A stretch of 64,000 bases of DNA from Fibrobacter succinogenes (lineage in GTDB: Bacteria; Fibrobacterota; Fibrobacteria; Fibrobacterales; Fibrobacteraceae), in contig CADCBQ010000008.1 of NCBI GenBank assembly GCA_902799745.1, forward strand, positions 42,705 to 106,704, written 5' to 3'. Below, piece after piece: positions 1 to 8,414 of the stretch. Numbering within the stretch: the first letter of the stretch is position 1; the number at the start of each line of letters is the position of its first letter. A program made the position numbers and the translations under genes. Below the pieces are notes generated by a model. The model did not search any database. It saw only the letters and a program-made list of their open reading frames with translations, and was not told where the DNA came from.

Positions 1-801
1 AATGTAGAAGTTTTCCCATTGCCAAACCGGTGCGGTCAGGAAGTGGTCCGGAAATCTTCTGGAATTGTCCCTGTTGTAACCGATAATCCAGATGTTTCTT
101 TCGTCGGCTATTTCGTATGGGGATAATGCGTCCAGGTGGGTTGTCAATACATCGATGTCGTATTTGGCGAGCAGTGCGCGCGTGGCGTCGGCGGCCATCG
201 ATTCATCGGTCCAGGAACCGCTCCAGCTGATATAGATTTTGGCTTTCGGATTCACCTTTCTCACACCGAGTGCAAATGCGTTGATTCCGCGATTGACTTC
301 AGAAATGTTGAATCCCGCTACATAGCCGATTTCATTCGTTTTTGTCTTTAGACCGGCCACGATTCCGGATAAGTACCGCAGTTGGTATATGCGGCCAAAG
401 AAGGTAGACAGGTTCGTTGCGGCCTGTAATCCCGTTGCGTGCAGGAATTTTGTTTCCGGATGGTTTCTGGCAACGGCCAGTTCGGTTTCGCCAAAGCCAA
501 AGGAATTGGCGATTACGATTTTTGCGCCATTCTGAATGGCCTGTTCCATAATCTCTTGCGCCGTCGAATCCGTAGGGATGTTTTCGTAGTAGGCGACTTC
601 CAGGTTCAAAATATTTTCCGCTTTTTGAATGGCGTCGTAATGGGTTTCGTTCCAACTGTGATCGTTGCGAAGCCCTGCCATAATCATGGCGATGCGAAGT
701 TTCTGGGGCGCGTCCTGTGATTCCATTTCGGGGCTGAACATGAACAACACGCCAATGATCATGGCGAGCGCAAGTGTCGATGCTAGAACTATCCATCTCA
801 T
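1..801 (-). CDS. BMP-family periplasmic binding protein, 3' end beyond window
   Basis: The frame stays open from the ATG at 801 to the left edge, giving the first 267 residues. It begins with one hydrophobic segment (MRWIVLASTLALAMIIGVLF), an uncleaved anchor or signal. The following text, with RIAMIMAGLRNDHSWNETHY near residue 36 and RYLSGIVAGL, GYVAGF and INAFALGVRKVNP further on, follows the BMP/PnrA/Med family of ABC-transporter solute-binding proteins, which bind nucleosides. No transporter ATPase or permease is next to it. Its ATG overlaps the stop of the upstream hybrid kinase by four bases (ATGA), so the two are translationally coupled. This suggests that it acts as a ligand-sensing partner of the kinase rather than in import. 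The family call is fairly sure. The sensing role is inference, and the missing C-terminus could hold another domain. Confidence 0.75.
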   Translation of the reverse strand, partial: MRWIVLASTLALAMIIGVLFMFSPEMESQDAPQKLRIAMIMAGLRNDHSWNETHYDAIQKAENILNLEVAYYENIPTDSTAQEIMEQAIQNGAKIVIANSFGFGETELAVARNHPETKFLHATGLQAATNLSTFFGRIYQLRYLSGIVAGLKTKTNEIGYVAGFNISEVNRGINAFALGVRKVNPKAKIYISWSGSWTDESMAADATRALLAKYDIDVLTTHLDALSPYEIADERNIWIIGYNRDNSRRFPDHFLTAPVWQWENFYI

Positions 802-3437
802 TGTTCTTCAAGCCCCTTTTGGATGTTCTCGATCAATTCCGCATGCAGAGCCATGGCAAGATCGTGATTTTCATGAACGACTTTTAGGCGCGATTCTCGG
901 CTGGCGTTTTCCAGGTTGAGGAATTTTTCGGCCATCGATGTGGCGCCGATTGCGACTGATGAATCGTACAGAACGTGCATGTAGAAACGGTAGTTGTCCC
1001 AGTCGGAATTTCTGTAGCAGTTGTCCACGTTTCTGCACAACGGGGAGCCTATATATTCTTGCAACATTTCTACATAGATTTCTTCGTCGTCGGCGCAGTA
1101 GTTGAGACCGGCCTTGACATCCAATATATCTTCGAACGGTTTGAACCGGTCAATCAACGTCGGTGCCGTAATAGAACGCAGTTCGATTTCGTCGTCGTCA
1201 AATACCGAATCGATGTTGTTGTTGGTCGCCTTGCTTGCGCTGCTTGTCGAATTGGCGAGCGGCATTACGGGTTCATTCAGGTCTTCGGGGGTCAGCACGA
1301 GTTGCTTGGGCAGGTACCATTTTAGCGTCCTGCGCAAGTCGCGTTCCTTGAGCGGTTTAATCAGGTAGTCTGCAAAGCCTTCCGCAAGGAACGAATCCTT
1401 GGTAAACGATTCTTCTTCTGACACGAGGGCAATAACGGGCGTGTCCTTGTTCGGGAACTTGTCCATCATCTTCATTTTTCGGAATACATCCACGCCGTCC
1501 ATTACCGGCATCATGTGGTCCAAGAAAATCAGGTCGTATCGTCTCGATTCGACCAGTTGCAGGCACTGATGTCCGCTGAGGGCTTCGTCAATTTTCACTT
1601 GAGAATTTTTCAAGAATCCGCGGAACATCTTGAGGTTCAGTTCGACATCGTCTACAATCAGGATTCTTGCTTCGGGAGCGAGGAATACGTCTGCAATTTC
1701 CTTGTTCTTGCGAGAGGCGTTCTTGTAGTGTATCGCGAAATCGCCCATGGGTTCCGTATTCAATACGAGCTGCGGGATTTCGACCAAGAACGAAGATCCT
1801 TCGCCGTAGCGGCTGTTGATCGTCATGTGCCCGCCGCATTTTGCCAGAAGTTCTTGTGTCAGGCTGAGGCCGAGTCCCATGCCTTCGATGTTGCCTGTTT
1901 CGGTGGTGTTGTCGTGAATGAATTTCTTGAAAATGGAATTCCGTTCTTCGTTACGGATGCCGATGCCGGTGTCCTTCACGGCTATTTTCAACATAATGTA
2001 GTCATCTGTCCGGAGCGATCCGATCGGCGGCAGGTTGTCGTACCCGACCGACAAGGAAACGCCACCGACTTCGGTGAACTTGATTGCGTTTGAAAGCAGG
2101 TTGTTGACAATCTGGATGATGCGGTTTTCGTCGCCCCACAAGCAAGACGGAATATCCGGGTCACAGTCGATGTGGAATGTAAGCCCTTTTGCTTTTGCCT
2201 TCGGTTCGTTTTCGTTATAGCATTCCTGAAGGATTGTAAATATCTCGTATTCCATGGATTCGATGCTTAGGCGTCCTGATTCGATTTTTGTGACGTCCAA
2301 GACATCGTTTACTAGCGAAAGTACGCTTTGCCCGGCACTCTGGATGTTGTTGGTGTATTCCTTCATGTTGTCGTCGTGCAGGTCTTTTTGCACGATGGAA
2401 TTCATGCCGAGAATACCGTTAATGGACGAGCGGATTTCGCGGCTCATGCTTGTAAGGAATGAAGTCTTTGAATTATTGACGCGGACAATCTTCATGAACT
2501 TTGCAAACGCGGCTATCGCTAACAAAACGAATATGATGTACGACAAGAGTGCGATGCCTGCATTACGCAAAATGGTCAAGTGTAAATCTTTCCAGAGGCT
2601 GTGTTCTTCTACAAGGCGCACGACATACCATTCGCCTTGTATGAGTGTTGAAAATACGCGGTAGTCCCTGCCTCTCAAGTTGAATACGAATGGTTCCTTA
2701 CCGGCAAACGAAATGGCTCGTGCGAGTTTTTCTTCGTCTGAACCCCAGTAGTCTGCAGATAGATAATTTCTGCCGTTTTGGGTGATGTCCGTATGCGAAA
2801 TGACCGTGCCTTTTTTGTCGATGATCACTTGCATATTGGACAAGTTGCTCTTCTTGACTTTGGCAAGCAAATCCTTTAGGTACAAGTCTACGGCAAGAAC
2901 GCTTTTCTTATCTGAAAGACGCAAACTGATGGTTACCACCTGTTCGCCGGAATGCGGATTCAAGTGCGTAGGTATCAGGGCGACCTTGTCCTTTTCCATA
3001 GGGGCGTTTTGGAACCAGGGACGATTCGAGGGCACATAACCTACGGCAGGAGTCCAACGACCGCCATTGAAAAATTCTTCGCGTAAAATACCGAACATAT
3101 TGCACAGGACAAAATCATCGGAGTGCTTGTAATGTTCCGCTTCGGAAACAAGCAACGATTCTATCTGAGCCTGTTTTGCTCCATGTTCCAAACTCTTTTC
3201 TATAATGCGGGAGGTCACCCGCAACACCGTTTCGCCTTGCGACAAGAAACCATCGATGGCTTCGGCGTCTTTGTCGTTAGAAAGGGTACCTGCATGCAGA
3301 GTTTCTTGTTTGACTGTTTCAGTATAATCTTTTAGCAAAAAAAAGCACACTACGGAAAGGCCGATGCCTACCGCAGCAAGGGTTATTACAAAAAGAAATC
3401 GTAAACGGTTCTCGTTTTCTACAGTCTTGAAGAACAC
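798..3437 (-). CDS. Hybrid sensor histidine kinase with degenerate phosphoacceptor site
   Basis: Domain order: TM1, a periplasmic region of about 250 residues resembling dCache (WTPAVGYVPSNRPWFQNA), TM2 (LLSYIIFVLLAIAAFAKF), HisKA, HATPase (QIVNNLLSNAIKFT, DTGIGI, GMGLGLS), a receiver (ILIVDD, FLDHMMP) and a C-terminal HPt-like domain (MHVLYDSSVAIGA). In HisKA the usual MSHEIR reads MSREIR, so the phosphoacceptor His is Arg, confirmed as CGC in the DNA. The HPt His is kept, but the following Lys-Gly is Tyr-Asp. A GTG at 3473 opens the longest frame (891 aa). I prefer the GTG at 3437 (879 aa) because TATATT lies exactly 6 bases before it, as at other starts here. The gene overlaps the BMP-type gene and is divergent from the hydrolase gene. 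Direct autophosphorylation on the usual His is not possible. It may be a pseudokinase or regulate through the receiver and HPt. Confidence 0.85.
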   Translation of the reverse strand: MFFKTVENENRLRFLFVITLAAVGIGLSVVCFFLLKDYTETVKQETLHAGTLSNDKDAEAIDGFLSQGETVLRVTSRIIEKSLEHGAKQAQIESLLVSEAEHYKHSDDFVLCNMFGILREEFFNGGRWTPAVGYVPSNRPWFQNAPMEKDKVALIPTHLNPHSGEQVVTISLRLSDKKSVLAVDLYLKDLLAKVKKSNLSNMQVIIDKKGTVISHTDITQNGRNYLSADYWGSDEEKLARAISFAGKEPFVFNLRGRDYRVFSTLIQGEWYVVRLVEEHSLWKDLHLTILRNAGIALLSYIIFVLLAIAAFAKFMKIVRVNNSKTSFLTSMSREIRSSINGILGMNSIVQKDLHDDNMKEYTNNIQSAGQSVLSLVNDVLDVTKIESGRLSIESMEYEIFTILQECYNENEPKAKAKGLTFHIDCDPDIPSCLWGDENRIIQIVNNLLSNAIKFTEVGGVSLSVGYDNLPPIGSLRTDDYIMLKIAVKDTGIGIRNEERNSIFKKFIHDNTTETGNIEGMGLGLSLTQELLAKCGGHMTINSRYGEGSSFLVEIPQLVLNTEPMGDFAIHYKNASRKNKEIADVFLAPEARILIVDDVELNLKMFRGFLKNSQVKIDEALSGHQCLQLVESRRYDLIFLDHMMPVMDGVDVFRKMKMMDKFPNKDTPVIALVSEEESFTKDSFLAEGFADYLIKPLKERDLRRTLKWYLPKQLVLTPEDLNEPVMPLANSTSSASKATNNNIDSVFDDDEIELRSITAPTLIDRFKPFEDILDVKAGLNYCADDEEIYVEMLQEYIGSPLCRNVDNCYRNSDWDNYRFYMHVLYDSSVAIGATSMAEKFLNLENASRESRLKVVHENHDLAMALHAELIENIQKGLEEQ

Positions 3438-3443
3438 AATCAA

Positions 3444-3449
3444 AATATA
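3444..3449 (-). promoter_or_regulatory. -10 element of hybrid kinase gene, leaderless type
   Basis: On the minus strand TATATT is followed by exactly 6 bases and then GTG at 3437. Transcription would start at or next to the start codon. No ribosome binding site precedes it. Function inferred from spacing. Confidence 0.5.
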
Positions 3450-3478
3450 AGATATTTCGGAATAAAAATTCACTATGC

Positions 3479-3484
3479 TATATT
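3479..3484 (+). promoter_or_regulatory. -10 element of beta-lactamase-like gene, leaderless type
   Basis: TATATT lies 7 bases before the ATG at 3492 with no Shine-Dalgarno sequence in between. It sits in the 54-base space between the two divergent start codons. Confidence 0.5.
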
Positions 3485-3491
3485 TCTATAC

Positions 3492-4568
3492 ATGAAGTTC
3501 GAAAAAGATGCATTGGAAGGCCTGCTCAAGACGGCAGAATCCGAGGGAATTTTCAACAAGGCGGTCGCCGGGTTCATTTTGCCTGACGGAAGCCGCGAAA
3601 TTTTGACGCTCAACACGCCCGAAAACACGGTTTTCGACATTGCAAGCCTTACCAAGGTGTGCCCCACATCGACGCTAGCCCTAAGTTACATTCTAGAGGG
3701 TAAGCTTTCGGTCGATACTAAAGTCATTGACTACATTCCGGAACTTCAGACCAATTTCCGCGAAGACATTCGCGTTTTCCACTTGCTGACCCACAGCCTC
3801 GACTATCGCGTGCCCATGAAGACTTTGCGCACACTCCCTGCCGAAGGTATCTTGGATGCCCTTTACACCTACCAGTTCGAAAAGGCTCCCGGTGCCGACT
3901 TTAATTATGGCAATCCTGCCAGCGTGCTTCTTGGAATTATCTTACAGCGCCTTGTCGGTAAAGATTTGCAACAGCAAGGTCGTGAACGCTTCTTCATTCC
4001 GCTCGGCATGACGCGCTCCGGTTGGGATCCTCTCACTCGCGACTGGAATCCCATTCCGAAGGCAGAAATCTCGCCGACCGAAATTTGCAGTTTTAGGGGC
4101 CGCGAGATCCAAGGCGAAATTCACGACGAAAGCGCCTGGGTGTTGCGAAAGCTGTTCCCCGTTGGCAGCGCCGGCATGTTCAGCTGCGTACCCGATTTGC
4201 TGAATTTTGTACAAACTATTTTAAAAGACGGTATCGCCGACAATGGCAACCGCGTTATGCCCGCAGGTATTTTGAAAATGGTCAGCGAAAACGCCTTTGC
4301 GCTTGACTCTGCAAGCAAGTATTCTACCGCCAAGGACGCCTGTACCGCTCTCGGCTGGGAACTGAACAGCACCAAGTTCATGGGCACCAAGATTTCGCCA
4401 CATACTTTTGGTAAAACCGGATTCACCGGCGCAAGCATTGTGGCCGACCCCGACAAGGGTGCCGCCGTCGTGCTGCTCAGCAACTTCACCTACCCGCACC
4501 GCGAAGCGAACGCTGACCGCATCCACGCCTTCCGCGCCAAGCTCTCCGACGCCTTCTTCGGACAGTAA
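3492..4568 (+). CDS. Serine beta-lactamase/esterase family hydrolase
   Basis: 358 aa with the three class C beta-lactamase-fold motifs: SLTK (the SxxK nucleophile motif, near residue 53), a Tyr-x-Asn motif (YGN in FNYGNPASVLLG, near 139), and a KTG-like motif (FGKTGFTG, near 305). The residues fit the broad family of penicillin-binding-protein-like esterases and peptidases that use Ser-Lys-Tyr chemistry. No signal peptide is visible, so it is probably cytoplasmic and more likely an esterase or peptidase than an antibiotic resistance enzyme. It starts 7 bases after TATATT. An 88-bp repeat begins about 10 bases after its stop codon. Substrate unknown. Confidence 0.85.
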   Translation: MKFEKDALEGLLKTAESEGIFNKAVAGFILPDGSREILTLNTPENTVFDIASLTKVCPTSTLALSYILEGKLSVDTKVIDYIPELQTNFREDIRVFHLLTHSLDYRVPMKTLRTLPAEGILDALYTYQFEKAPGADFNYGNPASVLLGIILQRLVGKDLQQQGRERFFIPLGMTRSGWDPLTRDWNPIPKAEISPTEICSFRGREIQGEIHDESAWVLRKLFPVGSAGMFSCVPDLLNFVQTILKDGIADNGNRVMPAGILKMVSENAFALDSASKYSTAKDACTALGWELNSTKFMGTKISPHTFGKTGFTGASIVADPDKGAAVVLLSNFTYPHREANADRIHAFRAKLSDAFFGQ

Positions 4569-4577
4569 ACAGCAACG

Positions 4578-4665
4578 TGTCATCCTGAGCTATACGAAAC
4601 TAAGAATTTTAGTTCTCAAGTTGAGTTATGCCCTTTGGGTAGCAGTGTAACGAAGTTGAAGGATC
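4578..4665 (+). repeat. MITE/REP-like repeat, long copy 1
   Basis: 88 bp bounded by TGTCATCCTGAG and GAAGGATC, with inverted ATCC/GGAT near the ends and internal palindromes (AACTAA/TTAGTT, CTCAA/TTGAG). It matches the copy at 13684-13771 in inverted orientation with 5 differences by eye. A 27-bp version containing only the two ends is at 15089-15115. It lies between two plus-strand genes. There is no coding capacity, so any mobilisation would need an enzyme encoded elsewhere. Confidence 0.8.
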
Positions 4666-4687
4666 TTTTTCTACATTTACGTTCGTA

Positions 4688-5461
4688 ATGGAACTTGACG
4701 CCGCACATATCACCCTTTACGCCGCCTATTTCGTCTTAGGCGCAGTGGTAAGTCTTATCAACAGCATCGCGGGCGGCGGCTCTACCTTGAGCCTGCCTAT
4801 CATGATTTTCCTCGGGATGCCCGCCACCGTTGCAAACGGCACGAACCGCATCGGACTCATTATCGGGAACTTCAGCAGCGCATTCAATCTAGCGCGTCAC
4901 GGCTATCTGAATAAGCGCATTTTCTTTCAACTACTCACACCCACTATCCTCGGCGCCCTTCTTGGAGCGTGCTTCTTGGTGCGCATCGGCGACAAGATGT
5001 TTCAGGCAATTCTCGCTGTCGTCATCTGCCTTGTGGTCGTCATGAGCAACCTCAAGAAAGATGTTTTGGGCAAGCCGCCTGCAACCCCGCCCGAAAAGCT
5101 CACCCTCAAGGGCGCGCTCGGCTTTTTCGCCATCGCCATTTACGGATGCATCGTGCAGGTCGGCGTCGGATTCGTGCAGATTTTTGGACTCACGCGCTAC
5201 ACCGGACTTGCGCCCATCCAGATTAACGCCCTCAAAAATTCCCTCACCAACGTGTTCTTGGCGGTAAGTACCTTTGCGCTCGGCGTGACTGGCAAAATCA
5301 ACTGGCCCATCGCCGTATTTATGGCGGGTGGCGCCTGGGTCGGCGGCTATTTCGGCAGCTTTTTGCAGCGCAAAAAAGGCAACAAGTTCATCCAGCGATT
5401 CATTAGCATCTGCAGCATCGGCATGGCCATCGCGCTTGTAGTCGACTTGATTGCCAAATAA
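4688..5461 (+). CDS. TauE/SafE-family membrane permease
   Basis: 257 aa with about eight hydrophobic segments. The N-terminal half carries the family signature (SLINSIAGGGSTLSLPIMIF, then ATVANGTNRIGLIIGN), and a second half-repeat begins near residue 140 (YGCIVQVGVGFVQIF). The family exports sulfite, sulfoacetate or related organosulfur anions across the inner membrane; the substrate cannot be read from sequence. The start follows the repeat element by about 20 bases. The best upstream -10-like string is TACATT, 10 bases from the ATG. Its stop lies next to the stop of the minus-strand hypothetical gene (convergent). Confidence 0.85.
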   Translation: MELDAAHITLYAAYFVLGAVVSLINSIAGGGSTLSLPIMIFLGMPATVANGTNRIGLIIGNFSSAFNLARHGYLNKRIFFQLLTPTILGALLGACFLVRIGDKMFQAILAVVICLVVVMSNLKKDVLGKPPATPPEKLTLKGALGFFAIAIYGCIVQVGVGFVQIFGLTRYTGLAPIQINALKNSLTNVFLAVSTFALGVTGKINWPIAVFMAGGAWVGGYFGSFLQRKKGNKFIQRFISICSIGMAIALVVDLIAK

Positions 5462-6412
5462 TCAGCTCTTGATATTCTTGTAATGTTCAACCAATTGCTT
5501 TAAGTTGAACGCTTCCTTTTTTTCTTGTACGGTTTTTAAGCCCGACATGATCTCGGCGAAATAATTAGCCAAATCCGCATCGCCTGCTAAAAAGGCTTCT
5601 TCGCAATTCTTTTTCGCCACCGCCACGACATCCGGATTGAACCCGAGCGTAACGCCAAAGCATTTTAAAGAATCCGTCACGCTTTCATCATTCGATTGGT
5701 CATTTTCGACATCGACCATCTTGGCATAGCCCAAAATATCATCGACGATTTCATTGAGTACGCTGCTAGAATCCGTATAATTCAACCGCGCAAAACTGCA
5801 GTATACAGCTTCCAGATACATCTTTTTGTACAAGAAATAATTGCGCAAGAATCTAAAACAGATAATCAAATCGCTCGCTCTGTAAGTCACCTTCAATGCA
5901 GCCACCGCGTCTTCGACCACTTTTTCCCATTGCCCTTGGTCACTATGGATTCTCGCAAGCATCAGCCTGTATTTAGCCGAAGCCGGGTTCCACTTTGCCG
6001 CATTAGACATTCCCTTTTCTGCGTCAGGGTAATTCTCCAAATACAATTCCAAAAGACCCACCTGCCGCCAAATAAATTCCATCGGGCAACAAGAATGAAC
6101 GTTCTTTACCATTCGATTTGACGGAGTCTCAAAATAATGCTGGTAGAGTGCGCGCTCCATTCTGCTAGAAATCGAAATATATTCAACAGAATCGTCAGAA
6201 ACAAACGGATGATCTTCGGCCACCTTCGTCAAAGGCCTGATCATATCCAAAGCAGTTTGATAATCCTTTTCGCCAGTTTGCACATCAAGCGATTCCTGCA
6301 AAAGGCTCATCACGCCATCTCGGCCTTCAAAAACCTGGAGTTTTTTCCCAAAAATAGCCGCCCGGACACGAAACAAAGCTTCAGTTGTATTTGTTCTGTC
6401 AGCAAAAAACAT
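5462..6412 (-). CDS. Hypothetical TPR-like helical protein
   Basis: 316 aa from the ATG at 6412, chosen because AGGGG lies just upstream and TATATT about 40 bases upstream; the longer frame to 6544 would run deep into the neighbouring gene. No catalytic motif was recognised. The middle (VGLLELYLENYPDAEKGMSN, then WNPASAKYRLMLARIHSDQG) reads like tetratricopeptide helices. There is no signal peptide or membrane segment. Its promoter lies inside the 3' end of the upstream GIY-YIG gene. It converges on the TauE gene with no gap. Function unknown. Confidence 0.65.
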   Translation of the reverse strand: MFFADRTNTTEALFRVRAAIFGKKLQVFEGRDGVMSLLQESLDVQTGEKDYQTALDMIRPLTKVAEDHPFVSDDSVEYISISSRMERALYQHYFETPSNRMVKNVHSCCPMEFIWRQVGLLELYLENYPDAEKGMSNAAKWNPASAKYRLMLARIHSDQGQWEKVVEDAVAALKVTYRASDLIICFRFLRNYFLYKKMYLEAVYCSFARLNYTDSSSVLNEIVDDILGYAKMVDVENDQSNDESVTDSLKCFGVTLGFNPDVVAVAKKNCEEAFLAGDADLANYFAEIMSGLKTVQEKKEAFNLKQLVEHYKNIKS

Positions 6413-6458
6413 ATCATCCCCTATTTTGACAGATTCATTCTTGCAGAAATATACAATA

Positions 6459-6809
6459 TCAATCGTCGTCAGAGGTAATGTTTTTCCGTTTTTCGCGGCG
6501 CTTGCGTGCACGACATTCTTCAAGTGTTTCGCCGAGGCCTTCAATTAATTGCGCCGCCAAGGCTTCGTCGCCGGCGGCGAGCAGTTCTTTTTGCGGGCGG
6601 GGCAGCTTTTTAATGCGCGCTTCCAGGCGCAACGCCTCTTCGTGGCTATTTAATTCAAATTTTCTTAAAATACATTCCGGCGGGAACGCCTTGGTAAACT
6701 TGGCCCCCTTGCCGGATTTATGTTGTTCAAAACGAGCTTCTACATCGACGGCATACCCCGTATAAATGCGGTCACCCGCACAACGGAGCATGTACACAAA
6801 GTGCGGCAT
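6459..6809 (-). CDS. GIY-YIG nuclease-fold protein (UPF0213/YhbQ type)
   Basis: 116 aa. The N-terminus MPHFVYMLRCAGDRIYTGY carries the YVYML...YTG form of the GIY-YIG motif, followed by a conserved Arg (DVEARFEQHKSGKGAKFT). This matches small stand-alone GIY-YIG proteins of the YhbQ/UPF0213 group, whose cellular role is poorly known. The last 30 residues are a basic-then-acidic tail (RARKRREKRKN, ending SDDD) longer than usual for the family. Its start overlaps the end of nhaA by one base, so it is probably co-transcribed with nhaA. Confidence 0.85.
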   Translation of the reverse strand: MPHFVYMLRCAGDRIYTGYAVDVEARFEQHKSGKGAKFTKAFPPECILRKFELNSHEEALRLEARIKKLPRPQKELLAAGDEALAAQLIEGLGETLEECRARKRREKRKNITSDDD

Positions 6810-8155
6810 TACGATTCTTCGTGATGCGCCTTCGACACCAAGTTCATGTAGATGGTGCCAAGGATTGCGGCACAGAAGCTACCCAGCAGAATACCGAGCT
6901 TGGCGGAATCCTGACGGTCGCCCACCTCGAAGGCGAGGTTTGCCACAAACAAGGCCATGGTAAAGCCAATACCGGCAAGCATACCACCGCCCCACAAAAC
7001 CTTCCAGCTGTAGCTCGGCTTCACCGACACGCCCACCTTCACGGCAAGCAGGCTGAACAGGAAAATGCCGATCGGCTTACCCAGAATCAAGGCCAAGGCC
7101 ACTGCACCCATCACAGGCACTTCCACGCCACCGAGTTTGATTTCGACACCCGCGTTGCTGAGTGCAAACAGCGGCATAATAAAGAAGTTCACCCACGGTA
7201 CGAGCGGCTTGAAGAAACGTTCCTGCATCGAAATACTTTCGCGAGCACCGCGCTTCAAAAGCGTAAACACTTCATACTGTTCGTTGCGGTCCTTCGCTTC
7301 GCCCGAAAGAGCACCACCCACGCTGCCAGCGAAATGAGCAAGCTTGCCCTTCGCAAGCACAGGCTTTGCCGGCACCGAGAGTCCGAGCAGCACGCCCGCA
7401 ATGGTCGGGTGCACGCCGCTCTTCACAAAGAACGCCCACACGGCAATACCAATCACGCCATGCAACAGCAGGTTACGCACACCAATGCGGAACATCACGT
7501 TAATCAAGGCAAGCAGGGCAAATCCCGTACCAAGCGCAATAAAGTTCACGCCGTCGCCACTGGGGTAACCGATCGCAATCACCAAGATTGCACCGATATC
7601 GTCCGCAATGGCCAAAGTCAAAATCATCACGCGGAGTGCATGCGGAACCTTCTTTCCGAGAATGGCCATGCAACCCACCACAAAAGCAATATCCGTTGCA
7701 GTCGGAACACCCCAACCATGCGCCGCGCTATTTGCACCATGCGGGCAAAGCAGCAAGTAAATCAAGGCCGGGAAAAGCATACCGCCAGCCGCCGCAATAA
7801 TCGGCAAGCTAGCCGCCTTCGGGTTCCTGAGTTCGCCATAGGTCATTTCACCCTTGACTTCAAGCCCGATGTTGAAGAAGAAAATCGTCATCATGGCGTC
7901 GTTAATGAGCCAGTGCAAATCGGCCGAGCCGACCCAACTGCCAATCGTCAAGGCAAACGGCATGTGCCAAACATGATGGTAAGATTCAGGGCTGACATTC
8001 GCCCAGATCAGGGCCGCAATCGTCATGATAATCAAAACGATGCCACCGGTCGTCTCCACCTTCATCAGTCGTTCCATCGGCGTGATGATTTTGCGGATGG
8101 GGGTTTCCGGGAACAAATCTTCAATCTTGTCGCTGCTCGTTACTTTTGCCGACAT
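6809..8155 (-). CDS. nhaA: Na+/H+ antiporter NhaA
   Basis: 448 aa, somewhat longer than E. coli NhaA (388 aa), with about twelve membrane segments. The family's conserved blocks are clear: GLEVKGEM, GWGVPTATDIAFVVG, and ALAIADDIGAILVIA with the paired Asp residues that bind Na+/H+. The protein exchanges protons for sodium at the inner membrane, for pH and sodium homeostasis. The N-terminus has an extra ~20 hydrophilic residues, and a cytoplasmic-looking insertion lies around residues 270-310 (EAKDRNEQYEVFTLLKRGAR). AGGT sits about 6 bases upstream of the ATG. GIY-YIG follows with a one-base overlap. Confidence 0.95.
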   Translation of the reverse strand: MSAKVTSSDKIEDLFPETPIRKIITPMERLMKVETTGGIVLIIMTIAALIWANVSPESYHHVWHMPFALTIGSWVGSADLHWLINDAMMTIFFFNIGLEVKGEMTYGELRNPKAASLPIIAAAGGMLFPALIYLLLCPHGANSAAHGWGVPTATDIAFVVGCMAILGKKVPHALRVMILTLAIADDIGAILVIAIGYPSGDGVNFIALGTGFALLALINVMFRIGVRNLLLHGVIGIAVWAFFVKSGVHPTIAGVLLGLSVPAKPVLAKGKLAHFAGSVGGALSGEAKDRNEQYEVFTLLKRGARESISMQERFFKPLVPWVNFFIMPLFALSNAGVEIKLGGVEVPVMGAVALALILGKPIGIFLFSLLAVKVGVSVKPSYSWKVLWGGGMLAGIGFTMALFVANLAFEVGDRQDSAKLGILLGSFCAAILGTIYMNLVSKAHHEES

Positions 8156-8266
8156 AGCTACCTGTAAATAGGGTTGTGTGATTCAGCCTTGCGCCTAACA
8201 AAATAATCATTTTTTTTGCGCGTGACCGCTCCAAGTTGCTTTTTTTTCCATTTTTTGTATATGAAA

Positions 8267-8380
8267 GGGGGACGCCTCCCCCTCGTTCGCACCGCGCAGG
8301 CGCTGTTGCTCCCTACCCCCACTACGGGGAGGCCCCCGTAACGCCCCCGAACAGCGTACATAGCCTTTTTGGGGGATTTT
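8267..8380 (+). other. GC-rich structured intergenic segment
   Basis: The 259 bases between nhaA and the DUF58 gene hold nested inverted repeats: GGGGGA/TCCCCC at 8267-8282, CGCTGTT/AACAGCG pairing 8301-8307 with 8350-8356, and inside that ACGGGG/CCCCGT at 8324-8339. The composition differs from the AT-rich spacers elsewhere. It could be a dispersed palindromic repeat or an untranslated RNA. No coding frame was recognised. Confidence 0.4.
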
Positions 8381-8383
8381 TTG

Positions 8384-8389
8384 TATATT
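8384..8389 (+). promoter_or_regulatory. -10 element of DUF58 gene
   Basis: TATATT 25 bases before the ATG at 8415, giving a short leader rather than a leaderless transcript. Inferred from similarity to the other TATATT boxes in the window. Confidence 0.45.
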
Positions 8390-8414
8390 CTTAGCGGAAA
8401 AAAGAGATTTTGAG

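Noticed and set aside
332..811. 159-codon minus-strand frame
   Set aside because: Shifted frame of the BMP-type gene, which stays open to the left edge and has clear family text.
6821..8167. Plus-strand open frame opposite nhaA
   Set aside because: Arg/His/Glu-rich shadow of nhaA with no recognisable domain or ribosome binding site.
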